From an uncultured Polyangiaceae bacterium (lineage in GTDB: Bacteria > Myxococcota_A > Polyangia > Polyangiales > Houyiibacteriaceae), in NCBI GenBank assembly GCA_947258625.1, contig CAMYJN010000034.1, positions 1 through 10,577 of the forward strand: a DNA stretch of 10,577 bases. The letters run 5' to 3'. Shown here piece by piece: positions 1 to 6,671 of the stretch. Made by a program: the position numbers and the translations under genes. Below the pieces are notes generated by a model that was given only the letters and a program-made list of their open reading frames with translations, was not told the DNA's origin and made no database searches. Position 1 is the first letter of the stretch. The number at the start of each line of letters is the position of its first letter.

Positions 1-144
1 GCGATTGGCGACTTCGGCATAGCTGGCCACCCGGTCGCCACCCTCAGCGACGGTGATCACACGGCTGCCTTGGTAAAAACGCCGACCGTGCTCGAACAAA
101 TCCGAGATCAGAAGCGGCCGGTCCATCATCGTCGAGAAGCTCAC
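1..144 (-). CDS. AMP-forming fatty-acyl-CoA ligase, N-terminal fragment
   Basis: Only the first 48 codons lie in the window; the gene continues past the left edge. The translation begins VSFSTMMDRPLLISDLFEHG and later reads RVASYAEVANR. This is the typical opening of long/medium-chain fatty-acid CoA ligases of the ANL superfamily: an MMDRPL-like start, a helix, then a (Y/T)YAEV helix. The ATP- and acyl-binding motifs that would prove it are outside the window. The start is GTG at 144, chosen because a near-perfect Shine-Dalgarno lies 5 bases upstream; the internal Met-Met at codons 6-7 has none. It is 29 bases downstream of the CDGSH gene on the same strand, so the two are probably co-transcribed. 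The expected role is ATP-dependent activation of a fatty or aryl acid to its CoA thioester. The family call is fairly safe, the substrate is unknown. Confidence 0.72.
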   Translation of the reverse strand, partial: MSFSTMMDRPLLISDLFEHGRRFYQGSRVITVAEGGDRVASYAEVANR

Positions 145-148
145 CTAG

Positions 149-156
149 ACCTCCTT
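149..156 (-). promoter_or_regulatory. strong ribosome binding site for the acyl-CoA ligase
   Basis: On the minus strand this reads AAGGAGGT, a near-perfect anti-16S match. GGAGG ends 5 bases before the GTG at 144. It decides the GTG start over the later ATG codons. Confidence 0.7.
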
Positions 157-173
157 CAGCTCGGCAACGGCAG

Positions 174-827
174 TCAGTCGGCTTGGAAGCCGGCCGTCTT
201 GTGTGCGCCGTCGCAAAACGGTTTGTTCTGCGAATGACCGCAGCGGCAGAGGGCTGCTTTCTTTCCGGTCCACGCTTTGCGCCCGCTCGCCGCAACGATG
301 GTGAAGTTGCCGCTCAGCAAGAGCGGCCCGTTGGGCGCTCGGCCGACCTTGAGGGTCCCGCCGGGCGCGTCGAACCCTTCCCCGCGGTCTCCGACCGCTC
401 CATAGTCTTGGAAGCCCGCCTCTTCGTGGCTGTTGTCGCAGAACGGTTTGTTCTTCGATTGCCCGCAACGGCAAAGCGCCGTGCGGAATCGGACGCCGGG
501 CATGTCTTCGGCGGCGCCGTCCACGTCCAAGTCTCCGCGAACGTAAAGCGGACCGTTGTACATTACGGAGACGACGTTCTCGGCATCCGCGACCTCGTGG
601 CTGCTTCCGTCTTTGCGCTCGTACGTCAACGCGCCCGACGGACAGCGAGCAACCACTTCCGCAACCTCACCCGGGTCTACCTGGTCGGGCTGACACCAGG
701 GTTGCCGGCCGCCAACGAAAAGCTCGTTGTTGGCCCGGCCGCACTCACCGATGTGAATGCACAGACGCCCGTCCCATTGGACATCGGACTTGGCACCGGG
801 GTACGTGACAACCTTCTTTTCGCTCAT
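174..827 (-). CDS. CDGSH iron-sulfur protein with N-terminal 4Fe-4S domain
   Basis: A 217-residue protein with three metal-binding modules. Residues ~15-70 match the divergent mono-cluster 4Fe-4S domain (Fer4_19/DUF1271), with Cys23, Cys29, Cys45 and Cys62 in a C-x5-C ... GGRQPW-C ... RCPSGAL arrangement. Residues ~108-140 and ~183-214 are two CDGSH domains: CRC-x8-C-D-N-S-H (Cys119, Cys121, Cys130, His134) and CRC-x8-C-D-G-A-H (Cys194, Cys196, Cys205, His209). Each CDGSH domain is known to hold a 2Fe-2S cluster with three Cys and one His. No signal peptide or membrane segment is seen, so it is probably a soluble cytoplasmic electron-transfer or redox-sensing protein. The start ATG has AGGAG upstream at good spacing. 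It leads a probable two-gene unit with the acyl-CoA ligase and is divergent from the zinc exporter. The first CDGSH core has Asn instead of the usual Gly. The domain call is secure, the physiological partner is unknown. Confidence 0.93.
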   Translation of the reverse strand: MSEKKVVTYPGAKSDVQWDGRLCIHIGECGRANNELFVGGRQPWCQPDQVDPGEVAEVVARCPSGALTYERKDGSSHEVADAENVVSVMYNGPLYVRGDLDVDGAAEDMPGVRFRTALCRCGQSKNKPFCDNSHEEAGFQDYGAVGDRGEGFDAPGGTLKVGRAPNGPLLLSGNFTIVAASGRKAWTGKKAALCRCGHSQNKPFCDGAHKTAGFQAD

Positions 828-915
828 GGGTTTTCTCCTGATACTACGGCCTCGTTGGACGCCACTCTGAAGTCGATTTCTTACTACAGCGAGCGCAAAA
901 CCACTACCGCGAACC

Positions 916-933
916 GTCGCTCGATCGCGCGAC
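916..933. promoter_or_regulatory. imperfect palindrome in the divergent promoter region
   Basis: GTCGCTCGATCGCGCGAC is an 18-base dyad in which 8 of 9 base pairs match. It lies in the 136-base gap between the divergent CDGSH and zinc-exporter genes, about 30 bases before the exporter ATG. A dimeric repressor or activator could bind here and serve either gene, but no regulator gene is adjacent and GC-rich DNA yields such palindromes by chance. I found no convincing -35/-10 pair on either strand of this gap. Confidence 0.25.
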
Positions 934-963
934 AGTCGAGGGCGTGGTACGGAAGCTGTCCAG

Positions 964-1932
964 ATGGGGCATCACCACCACCCTCACGCCACCGGGGCCG
1001 ATGTCCAGGGCAACCGTCGACGATTGTCCGCCGCGCTTGCACTGACGGCCACGTACATGGTTGCGGAAGTCGTCGGGGGCCTCGCAGCCAACTCCTTGGC
1101 CCTGCTCGCCGACGCGGGGCACATGTTTTCAGACGCAGCTGCGCTCGGCCTCTCTGTGATGGCGGTGACCTTGGCTCAGCGCCCGGCCACCATGCAGCGT
1201 ACCTACGGTTTTCATAGGGCCGAGATTCTCGCCGCGCTCGTGAACGGGGCTGCGTTAGTCGCCCTGTCCGTACTGATCGCGCGTGAGGCTTGGGAGCGCC
1301 TCGCCCAACCTCCCGAAGTACAAGGCGGGTTGATGCTGGCGGTCGCCGGAGGTGGACTCGCAATCAACTTGGCAAACCTGATGATCCTCAGCGGCGGCCG
1401 CGAGAGCAATCTCAACGTACGCGGTGCCTGGCTGCATGTCATGGCTGACACCTTGGGAAGCATCGGCGCCATGTCCGCTGGCGTGGTGATTTACTTCTTT
1501 GAATGGCGTTGGGCCGACCCGGTCGCGTCCTTCGTCATTGCATCGCTCGTCTTGTACTCCGCCTGGGGACTCGTCCGAGAAACCCTCGACGTGCTCATGG
1601 AAGGCGTGCCAAAGGGCATCTCCATCCAAGACGTCACCTCGGCCCTCGAGGAGCTTCCCGGCGTATTGGATACCCACGATCTGCACGTTTGGTCGTTGAC
1701 GAGCGGGCGGAATATCGCCACGGCCCACCTGATCATCGCAGAAGACGCCGACCACCAGGGCATCATCGATGCGGCAAACCGGACTCCTGCGCTTCGGGAG
1801 GAATCGACGCCAACGCGCTGGGGCTCATCGTGGCCGTCATGCACCAACACGAATCCGGATCGCGACCCGCAGCGACGGCACAATCGTTGCTCTGTCCGCA
1901 GAGCGGACACTTGTTTTCATCATCGCAGCTAG
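964..1932 (+). CDS. CDF-family zinc/cobalt/cadmium exporter, possible C-terminal frameshift
   Basis: A 322-residue cation diffusion facilitator of the CzcD/ZitB subgroup, an inner-membrane divalent metal/H+ antiporter. It opens with a metal-binding His-rich tail (GHHHHPH, residues 2-8) and then six predicted helices between ~22 and ~205. The transport-site pairs are visible: His53-x3-Asp57 in LLADAGHMFSD (helix 2) and His158-x3-Asp162 in HVMADTLGS (helix 5). The cytoplasmic ferredoxin-like domain follows at ~208-270, including THDLHVWSLTSG. After about residue 278 (LREE) the protein turns into an Arg/Pro/Ser-rich tail unlike the family, whereas the +3 frame then reads GIDANALGL with very high GC at third positions. 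A single-base indel near 1797-1806, real or a sequencing error, is likely. GGAAG lies 8 bases before the ATG. The gene converges with the small membrane-protein gene, leaving 9 bases between stops. Confidence 0.92.
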   Translation: MGHHHHPHATGADVQGNRRRLSAALALTATYMVAEVVGGLAANSLALLADAGHMFSDAAALGLSVMAVTLAQRPATMQRTYGFHRAEILAALVNGAALVALSVLIAREAWERLAQPPEVQGGLMLAVAGGGLAINLANLMILSGGRESNLNVRGAWLHVMADTLGSIGAMSAGVVIYFFEWRWADPVASFVIASLVLYSAWGLVRETLDVLMEGVPKGISIQDVTSALEELPGVLDTHDLHVWSLTSGRNIATAHLIIAEDADHQGIIDAANRTPALREESTPTRWGSSWPSCTNTNPDRDPQRRHNRCSVRRADTCFHHRS

Positions 1933-1941
1933 GACGCTTGT

Positions 1942-2583
1942 TCATTCCATTTCCGTGATGGCTTCGATTTCGGTGAACCGCCGTTGGTAGAGCTCTTCGA
2001 TGTAGGAGTGCATCTCGTTGAGCCTCACGATCTGCTTTTCTGGAGAGGCTTCCTTCTCGTTGGCGTCACAGAGCTTGGACAGTTGCTCGACCGCCTCTAG
2101 CGAGCTGCTAGCGCGCGTTGCAGAAATCGCGACCAGCGCAGTCATCGCCAGAGCCGGCAAGGCAACCATCAAGAGACGCGACCACACCCCTGGGGGTGTT
2201 CGCTGAACCATCCAGGGCGTCATCACCACCAAGAGAATCGCCGCCAAGCTGGCTAGAATCCAGGGGCCGTGGCGGTGCCAAACGTGCCTCCATGCGCCAG
2301 CGGTTCGCTCCAGGCGCGCCTCGTTGCACGGATCGGAGTCCTTCAGGTAGCGAAGCTCGTCCTCGACGGCGTCAGCGAGATCTTCGGCCAGTCGTTCGTT
2401 CAGACTCACGCGCGAAAGGTCCACGGCGCGCGCTTCAGAACGGTTCTCCGGGGGCACCATCGAGAAGCGGTTCACATAGACCGTCCGGCCGGAGGCGGTC
2501 GTATACGAGTAAAATACCGGCGCCGACTGGGCCTGAGCGATTCCTGCAAGCACTAGCACCAAGGCTACGATGAGAAGGCGCAT
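1942..2583 (-). CDS. small membrane protein of unknown function, coupled to nhaA
   Basis: A 213-residue protein I do not recognise. Residues 1-18 form a signal peptide (hydrophobic core LLIVALVLVLAG, AQA before a probable cleavage site). A short mature segment, FYSYTTASGRTVYVNRF (24-40), has the look of a DUF4124-like beta unit, but the match is weak. Residues ~60-100 are charged and helical, with Cys86. Two membrane helices lie at ~108-124 and ~136-154, separated by a proline-rich loop. The C-terminus (~160-213) is Glu/Lys-rich, probably a coiled coil, with Cys172. Its ATG shares one base with the nhaA stop (TGATG) and AAGGA precedes it, so its translation is coupled to nhaA. That suggests an accessory role at the same membrane, which is inference only. 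The open frame runs on upstream inside nhaA antiparallel-frame sequence, but that part is a shadow. Confidence 0.8.
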   Translation of the reverse strand: MRLLIVALVLVLAGIAQAQSAPVFYSYTTASGRTVYVNRFSMVPPENRSEARAVDLSRVSLNERLAEDLADAVEDELRYLKDSDPCNEARLERTAGAWRHVWHRHGPWILASLAAILLVVMTPWMVQRTPPGVWSRLLMVALPALAMTALVAISATRASSSLEAVEQLSKLCDANEKEASPEKQIVRLNEMHSYIEELYQRRFTEIEAITEME

Positions 2584-3911
2584 CAGTTCCTTTTCGTGAA
2601 GGAGGATAGAATCAGCATCCCGAGGACGGCGCTGAGAAACGAGCCAAGTATGATTCCGATCTTGGCCGAGACCAAGAGCTCTCCGGACAGGCCAAGCGAT
2701 GCGATGAAGAGCGCCATGGTGAAGCCGATGCCGCCGAGGAATGCCGCGCCGCCAAGGACCGGCCAGGTCACGCCCTCCGGCCGCGTCGCCCAACCGACCT
2801 TGACCGTCAGCCACGAAGCGCCGAAGATTCCGATGGGCTTGCCGAGAAGCAGCCCTGCGGCCACTGCGAGGGACACAGGCTCGCCGATTCGATCGAGCTC
2901 GATTGCGACGCCGGCATTGGCGAGCGCAAAGAGCGGCATGATCACGAACGCAACCCATGGATGAAGCGCTGCCTCGAGCCGAAGCAGGGGTGAGACCGCC
3001 TCTCGAGAGGCAAACGATAGGTCTGCAACGAGCTCTCTGGCGCGTTCGATGCTGGTCTCTGGCTTGCGGAGCGTGTCGTTCACGTGCCGCAGGAAACCGA
3101 GGAACTGGTTCCCACCGATCCACGGTTGGGCAGGTGTCAGAAGGCCGACCGCGACACCAGCAATGGTGGGGTGTACACCTGATTCGAGTGTGCAGAGCCA
3201 TACCCAAACGCCAGCGATGAAGTAGATGCCGATCGAGCGAACGCCAAGTCGGCTCAATAGAATGATTGCGGCAATTCCAACTACGGCACCGGCCAACCAC
3301 GTCCCACTAATCGACTCGGTGTAAAAGAAGGCAATCACCACTACCGCCATGAGGTCATCGACGATCGCCAGGGACAGCATCAGGATGCCCAGCCCACGGG
3401 GGATGCGATTCCCTAGGAGCGACATGCAACCCACGACGAACGCGATGTCCGTCGCCATTGGGACCGCCCAGCCTCGCTCCCCCGCCTCGCCGTATTGAAA
3501 CACGAGATAGATCAACACCGGCGCAACGACGCCACCAAGCGCCGCCGCGACAGGCAGGGCGACCTTTCGGCGATCACTCAGCTCACCGATGACCATCTCG
3601 CGCTTGATCTCCAGGCCGATGACGAAGAAAAAGATCGCCATGAGCCCGTCGTTGATCCAATGCGCAAGTGAGTGTGAGAGTGCGAAGTCGCCAACGGCAA
3701 AGCGAAGCTCGTGGTGCCAGAAGGCGTCGTACGTTTCAGCGTGGGGCGAGTTGGCGGCAAGCAACGCAATGGCCGTGCAAATCAGCAGGACGACCCCGCT
3801 CGCCGACTCGATGTGTGTGAACGCTTGTAGCGGCCGCTGGAGATGCTGAATCGGACGATTCGGCAGGTGGGTGATCCTCGAAAAAGAGAGCTCTTCGTTG
3901 CCCATCGGCAT
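2583..3911 (-). CDS. nhaA: Na+/H+ antiporter NhaA
   Basis: A 442-residue inner-membrane antiporter that exports Na+ (or Li+) in exchange for two H+, driven by the proton gradient. Family hallmarks are all present: HIESASG (33-39) before the first helix, NDGLMAIFFFVIGLEIKRE (87-105), Asp155 in ATDIAF and the paired Asp185-Asp186 in LAIVDDL. These correspond to the E. coli ion-binding residues Asp133, Asp163 and Asp164. Lys358 in GLLLGKPIG matches the functional lysine of helix 10. The length is normal or slightly long because of an extended N-terminus. Two in-frame starts exist: 3911 and 3905. AAGG sits 8 bases before the ATG at 3905 and only 2 before the one at 3911, so 3905 may be the true start. 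The gene is divergent from the esterase and is followed by the small membrane-protein gene with a one-base overlap. Expected role: sodium and alkaline pH tolerance. Confidence 0.97.
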   Translation of the reverse strand: MPMGNEELSFSRITHLPNRPIQHLQRPLQAFTHIESASGVVLLICTAIALLAANSPHAETYDAFWHHELRFAVGDFALSHSLAHWINDGLMAIFFFVIGLEIKREMVIGELSDRRKVALPVAAALGGVVAPVLIYLVFQYGEAGERGWAVPMATDIAFVVGCMSLLGNRIPRGLGILMLSLAIVDDLMAVVVIAFFYTESISGTWLAGAVVGIAAIILLSRLGVRSIGIYFIAGVWVWLCTLESGVHPTIAGVAVGLLTPAQPWIGGNQFLGFLRHVNDTLRKPETSIERARELVADLSFASREAVSPLLRLEAALHPWVAFVIMPLFALANAGVAIELDRIGEPVSLAVAAGLLLGKPIGIFGASWLTVKVGWATRPEGVTWPVLGGAAFLGGIGFTMALFIASLGLSGELLVSAKIGIILGSFLSAVLGMLILSSFTKRN

Positions 3912-3947
3912 CGCCTTATCGCGGAACGTGCTAGAAGGCCAGGGTCT

Positions 3948-5243
3948 ATGTGGCTAAGCGAAACTCACGTTGCCTGGTTGTTCCTTGCGGTGAGCGTACT
4001 TGGGGCGGTGTTTACACTGAACGCCTTCGTGCCAGTGCGACGAATACCCGCTCTCTTCGTACCCAGCTTCTTCGGCTCTTGGCTCACGGCCGAATTGGCC
4101 CTCCACCACATCGTCTGGCAGGCGATCGCAACTCTCTTGTTCGTCGAGCTCGGCGCTCTGTCGCACTGGCCGGGGCTTCTCGGCCTGGCGATCACGATCG
4201 CCTCCTGGCTGGGCCTTCTCATCCTGTTTCGCGACGGCCACAAAACCCGGCACACCTTTGACGATGCGCTTGCAGACTTCGCTGAGCCGGAGAACGCGGC
4301 ACGCCTTCCGCTTACCCAGCTCGTCGTGCCGTTTCTGTTTCGCCGCGCCGGCGTCAAGGTGCTTCGTGACGTCACGTACAGGGAAGCCGCGGGCAAGACA
4401 CTACGGCTCGACGTCGCGATGCCCGATGGCCCGGGCATCAATCGCCCAGCGATCATGCAGATTCATGGCGGTGCCTGGATCATCGGAGACAAGCGCGAGC
4501 AGGGCTGGCCCCTCATCGGACACCTCGCCGCGAACGGCTGGGTTTGCTTCAACGTCAACTATCGCTTGAGCCCGGCCGCGACCTGGCCCGACCATCTAGT
4601 CGACCTCAAGTACGCTCTCAAATGGATTCGAGAGCACGCCGAAGAGTACGGTATCGACCCGAGTTTCATCGCGGTCACCGGTGGCTCGGCGGGCGGGCAC
4701 CTCACCGCGATGATGGCCCTGACCGCAAACGACCCCGAGTATCAGCCCGGCTTCGAAGACGCGGATACGAGCTTGCAAGCCGCCGTGCCCGTGTACGGGG
4801 TGTACGACTTCACCAACCGGCTCGACACGATGCTGCCGCGGTTTCGTTCTCGGATGCTCGAGCCGATGATCATGAAGGCGTTCTTCCAAAGGGAACCCGA
4901 GAAATTCGTTCGTGCTTCGCCGCTCGATCGGGTCCACCCGGACACACCGCCCTTTCTCATCGTGCACGGCGATCGTGACACCCTGGCTCCCGTCGAGGAT
5001 GCGCGCCTCTTCGCCGAAACCCTGCGGAAGATTTCGCGCGCTCCGGTGACGTACACGGAACTCCGAGGCGCCCAGCACGCATTCGACATTTTCGCATCGC
5101 CGCGCACGGCCCGCATGCTCGACGGCACGCTGCGTTTTCTGACCGCCATGCGAGAGCGCGCAAAGAATGCAGATGCACCTTTATCCGCTGAATATTTTTC
5201 GCCTTCGGATCGTCCCGCGGCCGCTGCCTCCGACAACCTGTGA
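3948..5243 (+). CDS. membrane-anchored HSL-family esterase/lipase (alpha/beta hydrolase)
   Basis: A 431-residue carboxylesterase of the hormone-sensitive-lipase group (family IV). Two to three hydrophobic helices lie in the first ~95 residues (VAWLFLAVSVLGAVFTL, a middle stretch, GLAITIASWLGLLILF), so the enzyme is probably anchored in the membrane. The hydrolase domain follows: oxyanion-hole HGGAW (173-177), then GDKREQGWPL, nucleophile Ser247 in GGSAGG, Asp344 in HGDRDTL and His377 in GAQHAFD. The sequence YRLSPAATWPDHLVDLKYAL strongly recalls mycobacterial LipC-like esterases, which cleave short-chain acyl esters. The substrate here is unknown. The open frame extends upstream to 3843 but that part overlaps nhaA antisense; ATG 3948 is preferred because AGAAGG precedes it by 9 bases and it begins directly before the first helix. 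It is divergent from nhaA with only 36 bases between starts, so the promoters must sit partly inside the opposite gene. Confidence 0.92.
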   Translation: MWLSETHVAWLFLAVSVLGAVFTLNAFVPVRRIPALFVPSFFGSWLTAELALHHIVWQAIATLLFVELGALSHWPGLLGLAITIASWLGLLILFRDGHKTRHTFDDALADFAEPENAARLPLTQLVVPFLFRRAGVKVLRDVTYREAAGKTLRLDVAMPDGPGINRPAIMQIHGGAWIIGDKREQGWPLIGHLAANGWVCFNVNYRLSPAATWPDHLVDLKYALKWIREHAEEYGIDPSFIAVTGGSAGGHLTAMMALTANDPEYQPGFEDADTSLQAAVPVYGVYDFTNRLDTMLPRFRSRMLEPMIMKAFFQREPEKFVRASPLDRVHPDTPPFLIVHGDRDTLAPVEDARLFAETLRKISRAPVTYTELRGAQHAFDIFASPRTARMLDGTLRFLTAMRERAKNADAPLSAEYFSPSDRPAAAASDNL

Positions 5244-5417
5244 CAGGCGCGTCACTGCAAACGGATGGCTGCGAGCGCGTCGACCCACGAAGCTCAAGAA
5301 AATCCGGACCTTTGCGTTTGAAGAAGGTCGAGTGCTCGTACGCGCGATGCCTTCATTAACCCGGGGACACGTCGGCACGTTGCTTGCACACTCGCCGGAC
5401 CCAGACGAGGCCACAAC

Positions 5418-6671
5418 ATGAAAACAATTCTCATCTTGGGTGCAGGGACCGCTGGCACCGCAATCGCCCACAAGCTGCGACGACGTCTTTCCAAGGACTG
5501 GGAAGTCGCGGTCGTGGACCCCTCGAGCACCCATCTCTATCAGCCCGGGTTGCTGTTCTTGCCATTCGGAAAAGAGACCGAAGAGCGAATCCTCCGCGAA
5601 CGCGGATCCACGCTCGGCAAGGGAATCACCTGGCACCAAAAAACCGTCAAAGCGATCGACACCGATCGCCGCCGCATCGAGCTCGAACAAGGCGAGGCGC
5701 TCTCCTACGACTTCTTGATCATCGCTTCGGGCACCGAGATTCGACCCGACATGATCGACGGCATGCTGGGAGAGGGCTGGCGGAAGAACGTCTTCGACTT
5801 CTACACGCTGGACGGAGCCAAGGCGCTGCAAGAAGGGCTGGCCAACTTCGACGGCGGGCGCCTGGTCATCAACATCGTCGAGATGCCGATCAAATGTCCG
5901 GTCGCGCCGCTCGAGTTTGCGTTCTTGGCCGATGACTATCTAGCCAAGCGTGGCATTCGCGATAAGACCGAGCTGGTCTACGCAACACCGCTCGACGGCG
6001 CCTTCACAAAACCTCTGGCGTCCAAGACCCTCGGCTACCTACTGAAGGAAAAGGGCATTCAGGTCGAATCCGAGTTCATGACCGGCGAAGTCGACTCCGA
6101 GAAGAACGTGATTCGGTCCTACGATGAACGCGAGGTGCCCTACGACCTGCTCGTGACGATTCCGCCGCACATGGGAGCCGGCTTCCTCGAGGACAGCGAC
6201 CTGGGCGACGAGCTCGCGTTCGTGCCGACCGACCCCCACACCTTGGCCGCAAAGAACGTCGAGCGGGTCTTCTGCATTGGAGACGCCACCGACCTTCCGA
6301 GCTCGAAGGCAGGGTCGGTGGCGCACTTCCAGGCCGACCTGATGACCGAAAACATCCTCGGCGCCATCGATGGCAAGGAGCTCGAGCCGAGCTTCGACGG
6401 GCACTCGAACTGCTTCGTCGAGACTGGCCATGGAAAGGCCATGCTGATCGACTTCAACTACGAGACAGAACCGTTGCCCGGGCAGTTCCCAATCCCGGGC
6501 ATCGGCCCCCTGCCCCTGCTCAAAGAGTGCCGGCGCAACCATTGGGCAAAGCTTATGTTTAGGCATGTCTATTGGCATGCGCTCTTGCCGGCGCGACCGA
6601 TCCCCATTTCCCCAACGATGTCGTTGGCGGGCAAACAACTCTCCGCCGCAGCGGAACTAGGAGGCGAATGA
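5418..6671 (+). CDS. sulfide:quinone oxidoreductase-like FAD flavoprotein
   Basis: A 417-residue FAD-dependent oxidoreductase of the SQR/flavocytochrome-c sulfide dehydrogenase superfamily. Residues 3-18 are the dinucleotide-binding fold (ILILGAGTAGTAIAHKL); Asp34 ends strand 2. HLYQPGLLFLPFG (39-51) and the second FAD motif VFCIGDATDLP (284-294) are typical of SQR, as is AGSVAHFQA. Cys160 in KCPVAPLEF and Cys332 in NCFVETG stand where the redox-active cysteine pair of SQR lies; I see no third cysteine near 128. The C-terminal segment around HWAKLMFRHVYWHALLPARPIP is probably an amphipathic membrane attachment. The likely reaction is oxidation of sulfide or a low-molecular persulfide with quinone as acceptor. 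GAGG sits 7 bases before the ATG. It is the first gene of the operon with the TusE/DsrC-like and DsrE2-like genes. The 174 bases upstream hold no clear promoter. Plain NADH dehydrogenase is a less likely alternative. Confidence 0.88.
   Translation: MKTILILGAGTAGTAIAHKLRRRLSKDWEVAVVDPSSTHLYQPGLLFLPFGKETEERILRERGSTLGKGITWHQKTVKAIDTDRRRIELEQGEALSYDFLIIASGTEIRPDMIDGMLGEGWRKNVFDFYTLDGAKALQEGLANFDGGRLVINIVEMPIKCPVAPLEFAFLADDYLAKRGIRDKTELVYATPLDGAFTKPLASKTLGYLLKEKGIQVESEFMTGEVDSEKNVIRSYDEREVPYDLLVTIPPHMGAGFLEDSDLGDELAFVPTDPHTLAAKNVERVFCIGDATDLPSSKAGSVAHFQADLMTENILGAIDGKELEPSFDGHSNCFVETGHGKAMLIDFNYETEPLPGQFPIPGIGPLPLLKECRRNHWAKLMFRHVYWHALLPARPIPISPTMSLAGKQLSAAAELGGE
6659..6664 (+). promoter_or_regulatory. 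ribosome binding site deciding the TusE/DsrC-like start
   Basis: AGGAGG lies inside the last codons of the flavoprotein gene. It is 3 bases from the ATG at 6668 and 6 bases from the tandem ATG at 6671. The second spacing is closer to optimal, so the second Met is the probable start. Confidence 0.65.

Noticed and set aside
183..1217. Long plus-strand open frame of 344 residues
   Set aside because: It is the complement of the CDGSH gene and overlaps the zinc exporter; it has no motif and an Ala/Arg/Val-rich composition typical of GC-rich shadows.
1933..1941. Bidirectional terminator between the zinc exporter and the membrane-protein gene
   Set aside because: Only 9 bases separate the stops and no inverted repeat spans them.
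2584..3300. Upstream extension of the minus-strand frame of the small membrane protein to 452 residues
   Set aside because: The extension lies wholly in nhaA in another frame, is Arg/His-rich and has no domain, while a coupled ATG and a signal peptide begin at 2583.
3843..3947. Longer esterase start at 3843
   Set aside because: It would overlap the nhaA start antisense, adds a basic non-conserved leader, and the ATG at 3948 has a ribosome binding site right before the first helix.
5244..5417. Promoter or terminator in the 174-base gap before the flavoprotein
   Set aside because: A small palindrome (CGAGTGCTCG) and a repeated CACGT are present, but no stem-loop with a T-run and no acceptable -35/-10 pair.
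5181..5831. Minus-strand open frame of 216 residues across the esterase/flavoprotein gap
   Set aside because: Mostly antisense to the flavoprotein N-terminus, with its FAD motif clearly coded on the other strand.
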